A DNA stretch of 21,591 nucleotides, taken from a bacterium (GTDB lineage: Bacteria > Verrucomicrobiota > Verrucomicrobiae > Opitutales > Opitutaceae). Within the stretch, counting starts at the first letter, position 1. Each line of letters begins with the position of its first letter. The stretch spans positions 1 to 21,591 of the forward strand of contig JAJXYI010000221.1 of the NCBI GenBank assembly GCA_021780625.1. Reading direction: 5' to 3'. A program made the position numbers and the translations under genes. The notes under the pieces were generated by a model, which saw only the letters and a program-made list of their open reading frames with translations, searched no databases and had not been told where the DNA came from. This document shows, in pieces, positions 15,074 to 21,591 of this stretch.

Positions 15074-17119
15074 ATGTCCGCTCCGACCGCCTCCACCGCC
15101 CGACGCCGACCCTTCTCGTGGTACGAGGCTGGCGCCGTCGCGCTTCTGCTGCTCGTGCACGCCTGGCTGGCGTTTTCCTCGACGCTGGGCGAGTGCACCA
15201 CGGCCGATGAAATCGCCCATCTGACGGCCGGGCGTGCTTATTGGACCTATGGAGACTATCGGCTCCAGCCTGAGAACGGAATCCTTCCCCAGCGCTGGGT
15301 CGGCCTGCCCGCCTGGCTCGAGAACCGCCCCTTCCCGTCTCCCTCGGCTCCGGGCTGGAGGAAAAGCGACGTGTGGTCCGTGGGACACGACTATTTCTAC
15401 GGGCAACCGGGCGCAGCCGGGGCCATCCTCGCCGCCGGACGCGCAGTGAGCCTGCTTTGGACGCTCGCCACTGCCGTCCTGATCTTCGTCTGGTCCCGCA
15501 CGCTTTTTGGGCGGACTGGGGGATTGGTATCCCTTGCCTTCTACGCGTTTTGCCCGGACATGCTGGGGAACGGGGCGCTTGCGGCGTCGGACATGTGCAT
15601 GACCTTCTTTTTCGTCGCAAGCGCGGGCGCCTTCTGGAGGTGTCTGCGGAAACCCGGGCCCGCGACGCTCGCGCTTTCCTGCGTGGTCTTCGGCCTGGCC
15701 TGCGTCGCCAAGTATTCCGCCGCGCTCCTCCCCGGGGTCTTTCTCGTGCTGACCGGCCTTCAGCTTCGCGGGCCCGGGCTTGCAGGCCGGCGTGGATTCC
15801 GCGGCGCGGCGGCCGGCATCGCGATCCTGGCCGCGCACGCGGCGGTGGCCTGGGGCATGATCTGGCTGTTCTTCGGTTTCCGAAACGCGACCGCCTCGTC
15901 CCTGCTGCCGCCCATGGCGGACTACTACCGCCCCTGGGCCGTGATCCGCACCGAACTTGGCGGCCTGGGTTCGCTGCTCGACCGCATCCGCGCGTGGAAG
16001 CTGCTTCCCGACGCCTATGTCTACGGATTCGCATTCGTGATCGACATGTCTCGCGAGCGCGGCGCGTTTCTGAACGGCCACACGAGCCTCACGGGGTGGC
16101 CCTGGTTTTTCCCCTACGCCTACCTGGTCAAAACCCCGCTCGCCTTCCTTGGAGCCCTCCTGGGGACCCTGATCCTCGTCCTGCGCCGCTGGCTTGGAGC
16201 GACCGCGGGAGCGGCACGACGTGCTCTCCTGCGCGCAGACCTGTTCGCCACGGCGCCGCTCGTGGTCGCGTTCGTGTTCTACTCGGCCGCCGCACTCACG
16301 AGTCATCTCAACATCGGTATTCGCCACCTTTTTCCGCTCTATCCGATCCTGTTTATCGCCGCCGGCGCCCTGGGTTCCTGGGCCGCCTCTGCCGGTCGCG
16401 CCGCACGAGGCCTCGTCGCCGTGCTCGTCGTCGGTCAGGCCGCCGCCAGCCTGTCCGTGGCCCCCCACTACCTCGCTTTCTTCAACACCATTGCAGGGGG
16501 CTCCTCCAACGGCTACCGCCACCTCGTCGACAGCTCCCTCGATTGGGGCCAGGACTTGCCCGGGCTGGCGCGGTGGCTGCACTCCGACGCCGAAGCCCGC
16601 TCCGGAACCCCCGTCTATCTTGCGTATTTTGGAACTGGGTACCCGCCCTATTACGGCATCCACGTCAATTTCCTGCCGTCGATCCCCAGGCAACCAGGCA
16701 CCGACACCTGGTCCCCGCTGCATGGCGGCGTCTATTGCGTCAGCGCCACAATGCTTCAACAGGTCTACAGCCCCGTGGGCCGCACCTGGACGCTCGACGA
16801 TGAGCGGGAGTACCAGACGCTGCGCCGGCTCGAGCCCGCACTCTACGCCTACGCGGCCGCATCGCCTGCAAAACGCGGGGAGATCGAGAGGCAGGCGCCC
16901 GCCCGCCTCTGGAATCGCGCCTGGGAACGATTTTCGCTGCTCCGCTTCGCACGCCTGTGCGCCTACCTCAGGGCACGCACACCCGACACCGAAATCGGCT
17001 ATTCGATTCTGATCTACCGGCTCACCGAAACCGAAGTCCACGCCGCCGTCTCAGGCCCCTGGTCCGAGTGGCAGGCCGCCATCCAAGCCGCACGCTCTGG
17101 ACAGAAGCTTCATCGCTGA
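15074..17119 (+). CDS. GT39-like (PMT/ArnT superfamily) membrane glycosyltransferase
   Basis: The 681-residue protein has a first membrane helix at about 18-38, followed at once by the GT-C acidic motif TTADEIAHL (Asp45, Glu46) and a loop with YRLQPENGILPQ (about 62-72), the position of the donor-binding loop in protein O-mannosyltransferases and ArnT. About ten more helices follow. The C-terminal part from about residue 470 is a soluble extracytoplasmic domain starting SSLDWGQDLPGLARWL, which I recognise from bacterial GT39 proteins of this length. The expected reaction is transfer of a sugar from a polyprenyl-phosphate carrier to a protein or lipid on the periplasmic side. The acceptor is unknown. 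It is transcribed divergently from the methyltransferase and converges on the next gene, whose stop is 20 nt away. I see no Shine-Dalgarno before the ATG. Confidence 0.88.
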   Translation: MSAPTASTARRRPFSWYEAGAVALLLLVHAWLAFSSTLGECTTADEIAHLTAGRAYWTYGDYRLQPENGILPQRWVGLPAWLENRPFPSPSAPGWRKSDVWSVGHDYFYGQPGAAGAILAAGRAVSLLWTLATAVLIFVWSRTLFGRTGGLVSLAFYAFCPDMLGNGALAASDMCMTFFFVASAGAFWRCLRKPGPATLALSCVVFGLACVAKYSAALLPGVFLVLTGLQLRGPGLAGRRGFRGAAAGIAILAAHAAVAWGMIWLFFGFRNATASSLLPPMADYYRPWAVIRTELGGLGSLLDRIRAWKLLPDAYVYGFAFVIDMSRERGAFLNGHTSLTGWPWFFPYAYLVKTPLAFLGALLGTLILVLRRWLGATAGAARRALLRADLFATAPLVVAFVFYSAAALTSHLNIGIRHLFPLYPILFIAAGALGSWAASAGRAARGLVAVLVVGQAAASLSVAPHYLAFFNTIAGGSSNGYRHLVDSSLDWGQDLPGLARWLHSDAEARSGTPVYLAYFGTGYPPYYGIHVNFLPSIPRQPGTDTWSPLHGGVYCVSATMLQQVYSPVGRTWTLDDEREYQTLRRLEPALYAYAAASPAKRGEIERQAPARLWNRAWERFSLLRFARLCAYLRARTPDTEIGYSILIYRLTETEVHAAVSGPWSEWQAAIQAARSGQKLHR

Positions 17120-17139
17120 TCCGGCCCACCAAGTCACGG

Positions 17140-18438
17140 TCACGCCTCCTGCCGGCGCAGCACCGAGTGGGAGCGCAGGTGGCGTACGAGAAGGGCTAGC
17201 AGGCAGAGGAAGAAGGCCCAGGTCATCGGTTGCTCCACGAAGTAGAGGATGTTCGTCCAGCGGAGAATGGAATCCAGCGGGACCCTTCCAATGAATCGGT
17301 TCGAGCCGACCGCGATCGCCGAATCGGTCCACAACACGCAAAACAGGAGCACGCCCGTGGCCCGCGCCAGCCGGTCTCGCGGCGCACCATCGTCGCGCGA
17401 GAAACCCTCGCGCCAGAGCCAGGGCGCCAGCCAAATCGCAAAGACCCAGCGGTAGCCCTGGTTCATGCCCAGCCAGAAACAGGCGCACAGGAGGGCGGCG
17501 CCCAGGACGAAACGCAGTTCGCAGGTGTCGGCCTCGCCAGCCAATTTTCTGGACTGCCCTGATCGCGCCTGCCGGGCCCAGAGCGCAGTGGCAATGCCCA
17601 GACCAACGAATCCCGCGAGCACGACCCAGGGCCCGAGGCGCCAGTTCAGAACCGATGGGATGGCCGTGGAACCAAAAGTCATGAGGCCCTCGGTCTTGGG
17701 CATCAGTCCGGGCAGCCTCCGAAGATCCCCAGCGATGCTCACGCCAACGACCGCGAAGAGAAGGGCCTGGATCACGACCCGGGCGCGGGCCTCACGGCGG
17801 TCCCGTCCAGCCAGCAGGAGCAAAGCAGCCGCGGCGGGGTAGTATTTCAAACCCGTCGCAAATGCGATGAGGAAGGGTACGACGTTCCGGACGATCCGGC
17901 TTCTCGCGAGCACGCAGGCCGGGAGGATCGCGAGCAGCAGGAACACCACGAGGTCGTTGTTCGCCCGGTTGACGGCCAGCAGCATCGGAGGCGCGAGCAG
18001 CACCGCCGCGTACCATGCCGCCTCGGAATACCGCCGGGGTCGCAGCGTCGCGAGCGCCGTCGCGACGAAGCCGCCCACCAGCACCAGGCCCACCCAACCC
18101 GTATCCGCCCGTGTGAGACCAAAACGCCCCAGATAAAGCCACCACGAAGAATAGACGTGAGGCCGGTGAAAGGGATCCAGCGGGTTGGGCTTGTAGACAT
18201 CGAGCCCCAGCGCCTGCGCATCGTTCGAGGCCAGGATGGCGTAGGAGTCGAGAAACCAGGTGCCGTAGGAGTTGATGCCAAGATCGAAGAAACTTCCAGG
18301 GCGCAGCACCAGGAGCGTCAGCATCAGGGCAGTGACGCCCACAAGGGAAATCCAAGGGCCAAATACGCCGCGTGCGGGAGCGACGGCTCCGTTTCCGCGG
18401 GGCTTGGCGGCTTCGTTGGGCTCGGGCGAGTCGGCCAT
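17140..18438 (-). CDS. GT87-like (DUF2029 type) polytopic membrane protein
   Basis: The 432-residue protein has a short polar N-terminus (about 26 residues) and roughly ten membrane helices. After the first helix the extracytoplasmic loop contains WFLDSYAIL (Asp64) and DVYKPNPLDPF, and a later stretch reads NRANNDLVVFLLLAI. A first-loop acidic residue, a loop with a DVYxPN-type turn and an N-rich motif before a helix are the layout of GT87 polyprenyl-phosphate mannosyltransferases and DUF2029 relatives. I therefore infer a GT-C transferase, but the match is by general layout rather than a full motif set, and it could be an uncharacterised membrane protein. It converges with the GT39-like gene with 20 nt between stops. 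Confidence 0.78.
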   Translation of the reverse strand: MADSPEPNEAAKPRGNGAVAPARGVFGPWISLVGVTALMLTLLVLRPGSFFDLGINSYGTWFLDSYAILASNDAQALGLDVYKPNPLDPFHRPHVYSSWWLYLGRFGLTRADTGWVGLVLVGGFVATALATLRPRRYSEAAWYAAVLLAPPMLLAVNRANNDLVVFLLLAILPACVLARSRIVRNVVPFLIAFATGLKYYPAAAALLLLAGRDRREARARVVIQALLFAVVGVSIAGDLRRLPGLMPKTEGLMTFGSTAIPSVLNWRLGPWVVLAGFVGLGIATALWARQARSGQSRKLAGEADTCELRFVLGAALLCACFWLGMNQGYRWVFAIWLAPWLWREGFSRDDGAPRDRLARATGVLLFCVLWTDSAIAVGSNRFIGRVPLDSILRWTNILYFVEQPMTWAFFLCLLALLVRHLRSHSVLRRQEA

Positions 18439-18618
18439 CGCCCCACTACCACAGGCGCCCGTACGCCTTTGGCAACGCCAGAAGAACTCCGGTCATAGCC
18501 GGAGGTCGGAGGGCGGAAGTCAGGGGGCCGGCGGGACGCCGTGGACTTTGGCTCTGAGAAACCGGGCTGAATTCCTTCTCACTCCACGCTTCTCGCCCCT
18601 CGCTTCTTTCCAAACGCC
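18439..18618. other. Short-period repeat tracts in the intergenic region
   Basis: This 180-nt gap between the GT87-like gene start and the GH53 gene end has two imperfect periodic tracts. At 18500-18524 a 7-nt unit repeats three times (CGGAGGT, CGGAGGG, CGGAAGT). At 18575-18609 a 14-nt unit repeats about 2.5 times (CTTCTCACTCCACG, CTTCTCGCCCCTCG, CTTCTTT). It must also contain the promoter of the GT87-like gene on the minus strand. No open frame or clear promoter box is visible. Confidence 0.5.
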
Positions 18619-20052
18619 TTAATCGGCGTCGTACACTTCCATCAGCGTCACTCCCGTCGCCCCGTTCACGCCCTTGACCTGCGCCGTGTAGATGCCCGGG
18701 TTGAGCGTCACCAGCAGCGCCGCATCCTTCGAGCCGGCGGTCCAGGCAAAGGCGCCCACCCGCTTGCCCACCGTCGCGATCGCCGCAGCCATCGAGGGAT
18801 TGTCTCCCCAGTTGTCGTCGCTCGCGATCAGCGTGGGGCCGACTTGGTCGTACAACTCGAGCATGGGGTCGGAGAGCACCCCCGTGACGCCATAGGGCGT
18901 GAGCGCAGGACCCGACGCACGAATGAGGACCGTTATCGGGGAGCTTCCGGAGATGACGAAACCCGCCACCTCGATGTTGTCACCTGTGCCGACGTACGAG
19001 CGGGACGAGATGCTCGTGAACGTGGACCTCGCGCCGGCGGACGCGGCCACCTTGAAGGAGTCTAGCGCGATGGTCGGTTTGCCAGTCGAGTCGAAGGCAC
19101 CCTTGCCGTACCCCTGCCAGCCTCCGTAGCACTCCGGCTCCCAGTAGAACACGCCGAGGCCCGCCCCGCCGGACACCGACTTTGTCTTTGCGATGATATC
19201 GGCCAGGAACGCGCGACTGGGAGCCGACGACGACGCATCCATGCCCACCTCACAGACCATGACCTGCTTGCCGTAGCGCGACACCATGTCGTTCATCGTA
19301 TCGAGGCACTCGCTGTCCTTCTCGGGCCAGTCGGTCACATCCGGATACAGCGACATTCCGATGACGTCGAATCGGGCACCGGCTGCCGTGAGGCCGTCGA
19401 ACATCCAGCGAAACAGCGAATCGTCGTAGCCGTTGGAAATATGAACGATCGTCTTCACGGAGGGAAATACGGCTTTCGCCGCGTCGTTGCCCGCGTTCAC
19501 CAGCAGCGCGAAGTTCGCAAAGCCGCTGCTCGTGCTGCCCAGGGGCCAAAGCATTCCCGAGTTTGTCTCGTTACCAATCTGCACCCACTCGGGCGTCACA
19601 CCCGCCGTTTTCAGCGCCGAAAGCACGGCGGTCGTGTGACTGGCCACGTCGGTAGCCAGCTGGTTGATGTCGGCCCCAACCCAGGCGGCGGGCACATTCT
19701 GCTTTCCGGGATCGGCCCAGTAATCGCTGTAGTGAAAATCGATCATCACCCGCATGCCAAGGGCCGCGGCGCGCCTGGCCTTCGCCACCACGTCGTCCTG
19801 GCCACACCAGCCGCCCGCGGGATTCACCCACACACGCAGCCGAATCGCATTCAAACCGAGCGACTTCATCAGCGCGAAGCAGTCCTGCTGCGCGCCGGTG
19901 GCGTCGTAGAACTTCACCCCCGACGCCTCCATCTGGGTGACCCAGCTGACGTCGGCCCCGAGCACAAAGGCAGGTGAGGAAGCAGCGCTGGCACGGGTCT
20001 GTGCCAATGCGAAGACCATAAAAATCAGAATAAGCGGAAGCCGGGGTTTCAT
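18619..20052 (-). CDS. Secreted GH53 endo-beta-1,4-galactanase with C-terminal beta module
   Basis: The 477-residue protein starts at the ATG ending at 20052; an upstream in-frame ATG (20124) would put 24 polar residues before the signal peptide. Residues 1-24 are a signal peptide (LPLILIFMVFALAQTRASA). The GH53 catalytic domain spans about 28-335: GADVSWVTQME at the start, NAIRLRVWVNP (68-78), IDFHYSDYWADPGKQ (104-118), the acid/base Glu162 in GNETNSG and the nucleophile Glu268 in VCEVGMD. GH53 enzymes cut beta-1,4-galactan side chains of type I arabinogalactan in plant pectin. A C-terminal module (about 345-477) reads SSRSYVGTGDN, VLIRASGPAL, SKDAALLVTLNPGIYTAQV and ends VEVYDAD-like (MEVYDAD). 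From memory it recurs at the ends of many secreted Opitutaceae proteins. No transporter or regulator for galactan use lies nearby. Confidence 0.94.
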   Translation of the reverse strand: MKPRLPLILIFMVFALAQTRASAASSPAFVLGADVSWVTQMEASGVKFYDATGAQQDCFALMKSLGLNAIRLRVWVNPAGGWCGQDDVVAKARRAAALGMRVMIDFHYSDYWADPGKQNVPAAWVGADINQLATDVASHTTAVLSALKTAGVTPEWVQIGNETNSGMLWPLGSTSSGFANFALLVNAGNDAAKAVFPSVKTIVHISNGYDDSLFRWMFDGLTAAGARFDVIGMSLYPDVTDWPEKDSECLDTMNDMVSRYGKQVMVCEVGMDASSSAPSRAFLADIIAKTKSVSGGAGLGVFYWEPECYGGWQGYGKGAFDSTGKPTIALDSFKVAASAGARSTFTSISSRSYVGTGDNIEVAGFVISGSSPITVLIRASGPALTPYGVTGVLSDPMLELYDQVGPTLIASDDNWGDNPSMAAAIATVGKRVGAFAWTAGSKDAALLVTLNPGIYTAQVKGVNGATGVTLMEVYDAD

Positions 20053-20058
20053 GGCGTT

Positions 20059-20071
20059 TGCTCGTGGAGCA
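20059..20071 (-). promoter_or_regulatory. Small hairpin just upstream of the GH53 start
   Basis: TGCTC (20059-20063) and GAGCA (20067-20071) form a perfect 5-bp stem with a 3-nt loop, lying 7-19 nt before the GH53 ATG on the minus strand. It covers the place where a ribosome-binding site would sit, and no clear Shine-Dalgarno is present. It could influence initiation, or be chance. Confidence 0.25.
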
Positions 20072-20154
20072 GAAACCTGACTACGGACAATGGCCGCCTC
20101 GGGCAACCTCGGCCCCTCGGACAAAACTTAGGGCCCCTCCCCAAAACCCGCCCC

Positions 20155-20173
20155 GGATAGGCAAAGGCTATCC
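20155..20173 (-). terminator. Hairpin over the stop codon of the GT-C-like gene; weak terminator candidate
   Basis: GGATAG (20155-20160) pairs perfectly with CTATCC (20168-20173) around a 7-nt loop. On the minus strand the stem includes the TAG stop of the upstream membrane protein gene and is followed by a G-rich run containing TTTT. The T-run is short and offset, so read-through into the GH53 gene is possible. Confidence 0.25.
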
Positions 20174-21340
20174 CCCCGCCGACGCCAGCGACGCCAGCGC
20201 CACACTCGCCACCCCTGCCACCCACCACAGCGCGGACGGGATCCGGCCATGACGCAGCCACGCCCACACCAGGAATACGTTCATCTGGGTCGCGAGAAAC
20301 CGATAATACATCGTATGCCCGAAGGGGCCGCCTACCGTCAGGATAAACAGGCCGTTCAGCGCAAGCTCCAGCGTGAGGAGCCCCGCAAGTCCATCCGACC
20401 GATCACGAAGCCAGGCCCTCGCCGCCAGCACGATTCCCCCGGTCCAGGCGAGCAGGTGAAGGAGGGTAAACACCTTCAGCACCGGCCGGACCGACCCATT
20501 CCCAAATCCATCGATCAACGACTGCCCGGGCCAGGCAAAGATGGTGTGCGGAAACCCACCGTAGACCCTGCTCCACCGGGCAAACTCCTTCGCCTGCCAC
20601 ACCGCCTCGGGAAACACCTGTCGGGTCTCGCCCAAGGCCCATGCGGCCATCAACAGCGGAAACACCGCCATCGCCCAGGCGTCGGCCACCACTTTGCGCC
20701 ACGAACGCCCGGGACTCATCATCGACACCCCAAGCATCGGAACCAGGATGAATACCGCCGTCGGACGGCATACGACCGCATAGCCCGCCACCATCAACAT
20801 CAGTCTCCGCATGCGGTCCGGCACCCGCAGCCGAAAGGCGGTGAGCGCCAGCAGGCAAAAAAACCACTGCCCCGCCTCGCTGTGCAGGGTCGACGTCGTC
20901 GCCACCCAGGCGGGAAACAGCAACGCATGCCAAACGCCCCAATCAAGCCGCGCGACATTGCGATAGAACAACAGCACCGCCCCCACGCCCATCAGCGCGT
21001 TCAGGGCAAGTCCCGTCCAGACGAACTCTCCCGTCGCACGTCCAAGCAGGGACACGAGCAGGGGCATGCCGTGGAAGAAACGCCCGCCGGCCTCATCGGG
21101 AATCAGCAGCGACCCCTGAGCCGCAAGCCATTTTGCCTGGAGCATGTAACCGTAGGAATCCATGAACGGAAAGGCCCGCCCCCGGAAGTGGAACGCGATA
21201 AGCACGACCACCCGGCTCACCAGGTAGAGCAGCGCGATCAACGCACAGTCGCGGCGCCAGTTCACGGGCAGCGCCGGGAGCCCCGGCAGCGCCGTCGGCG
21301 CTCCTCCGGGCACTTCGGTCGAAGCGCGGCGTTCCGTCAT
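20168..21340 (-). CDS. Polytopic membrane protein, GT-C-like, function unassigned
   Basis: From the ATG ending at 21340 the product is 390 residues; upstream in-frame starts at 21367 (ATG) and 21400 (GTG) would give longer polar N-termini and cannot be excluded. The first helix (about 31-50) is followed by an extracytoplasmic loop with FPFMDSYGYMLQAKWLA (Asp61) and then FFHGMPLLVSLLGR, an arrangement like PIG-V/GT39-type GT-C enzymes where a first-loop Asp precedes an amphipathic stretch. Roughly eight to nine more helices follow, with VCRPTAVFILVPMLG in the middle. I infer a lipid-carrier-dependent sugar transferase, at low confidence. The stop lies 115 nt upstream of the GH53 start on the same strand. 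Confidence 0.75.
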   Translation of the reverse strand: MTERRASTEVPGGAPTALPGLPALPVNWRRDCALIALLYLVSRVVVLIAFHFRGRAFPFMDSYGYMLQAKWLAAQGSLLIPDEAGGRFFHGMPLLVSLLGRATGEFVWTGLALNALMGVGAVLLFYRNVARLDWGVWHALLFPAWVATTSTLHSEAGQWFFCLLALTAFRLRVPDRMRRLMLMVAGYAVVCRPTAVFILVPMLGVSMMSPGRSWRKVVADAWAMAVFPLLMAAWALGETRQVFPEAVWQAKEFARWSRVYGGFPHTIFAWPGQSLIDGFGNGSVRPVLKVFTLLHLLAWTGGIVLAARAWLRDRSDGLAGLLTLELALNGLFILTVGGPFGHTMYYRFLATQMNVFLVWAWLRHGRIPSALWWVAGVASVALASLASAGG

Positions 21341-21591
21341 GATCTTGAGCTGGGATACCGATTGCATCGTAAAAAGGGCTGGCTGGTAACGGAAATCCAC
21401 CTACCCGACTTCCCTGGCCTCCGCAACGCAAACACCTCCGCGCCCAACCCCATTTTCCCCTGGTCAACGCCAGAATCCCCCCAATTCCACAGCCTTCAAC
21501 CTTTCGGTCTCTCCCGGCTTCAAGACCTTCGCACCCTCGGCCCGTGTCCGCTGGGAATTTCAGGGCGCGAACCGTCCCGCCGTTCCGCAGG
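21341..21591. other. Upstream region of the last gene up to the window edge
   Basis: Nothing can be assigned with confidence. It should contain the promoter of the minus-strand GT-C-like gene; a TTGACC (21462-21467, minus strand) has no matching -10. Reading frames on both strands stay open towards the right edge but lack a supported start, so they are not annotated as genes. Confidence 0.3.

Noticed and set aside
14909..17041. A 710-codon open frame on the minus strand opposite the GT39-like gene
   Set aside because: Composition is Arg/Gly/Glu-rich without hydrophobic pattern or motifs, whereas the plus-strand frame has clear membrane helices and a GT-C motif.
20053..20124. ATG ending at 20124 as the start of the GH53 gene
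   Set aside because: The signal peptide begins properly at the later ATG (20052); the extra 24 residues are polar and unlike an export signal.
21467..21591. A minus-strand tail reading KVLKPGETERLKAVELGGFW before a stop at 21464-21466
   Set aside because: The frame holds only 31 codons because of an in-frame stop at 21560-21562, has no supported start, and other frames there also look open. It might be the remnant of a neighbouring gene, but this cannot be shown within the window.

Overview
This is a GC-rich window from a bacterium that most likely belongs to the Opitutaceae/Opitutales (Verrucomicrobiota). That assignment is inferred from three things: strongly G/C-biased third codon positions, an osmoregulated periplasmic glucan locus, and a secreted GH53 enzyme whose C-terminal module I associate from memory with Opitutus-type secreted proteins. 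I see no tRNA, rRNA, CRISPR array, insertion sequence or phage gene. Thirteen protein-coding genes account for nearly all of the sequence.

Positions 1-4237 (all + strand, nearly contiguous): an HtrA/Deg periplasmic serine protease cut off at its 5' end by the window edge; a second HtrA-like PDZ protein, overlapping it by 4 nt, in which all three catalytic residues are replaced; riboflavin synthase; and a family-4-like uracil-DNA glycosylase with a long N-terminal extension and a disrupted iron-sulfur ligand set. A possible terminator follows.

Positions 4384-9948 (+): opgG, a small tail-anchored protein of unknown function, opgH, and a Ste24-type M48 membrane protease. OpgG and OpgH make osmoregulated periplasmic (beta-1,2-linked) glucans. 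OpgH here begins almost directly at its first membrane helix and lacks the N-terminal cytoplasmic region of the E. coli protein. The small gene between opgG and opgH is a candidate for a separated replacement.

Positions 10059-21340: a region dominated by large polytopic membrane proteins of GT-C glycosyltransferase type. It holds a 1307-residue protein that looks like two GT-C units fused head to tail, a class I methyltransferase, a GT39-like transferase, a GT87-like protein and a further GT-C-like protein. A secreted GH53 endo-beta-1,4-galactanase lies among the last of these. Strands alternate (+ - + - - -), so these genes are not one operon. They may be an accessory set for lipid-carrier-dependent sugar transfer plus galactan degradation, but no substrate can be read from the sequence.

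The observations most worth a second look are the active/dead HtrA pair, the short OpgH with its interposed small protein, the double GT-C fusion, the altered Fe-S ligands of the glycosylase, a hairpin flanked by 8-bp direct repeats at a convergent junction, and the general lack of Shine-Dalgarno sequences.
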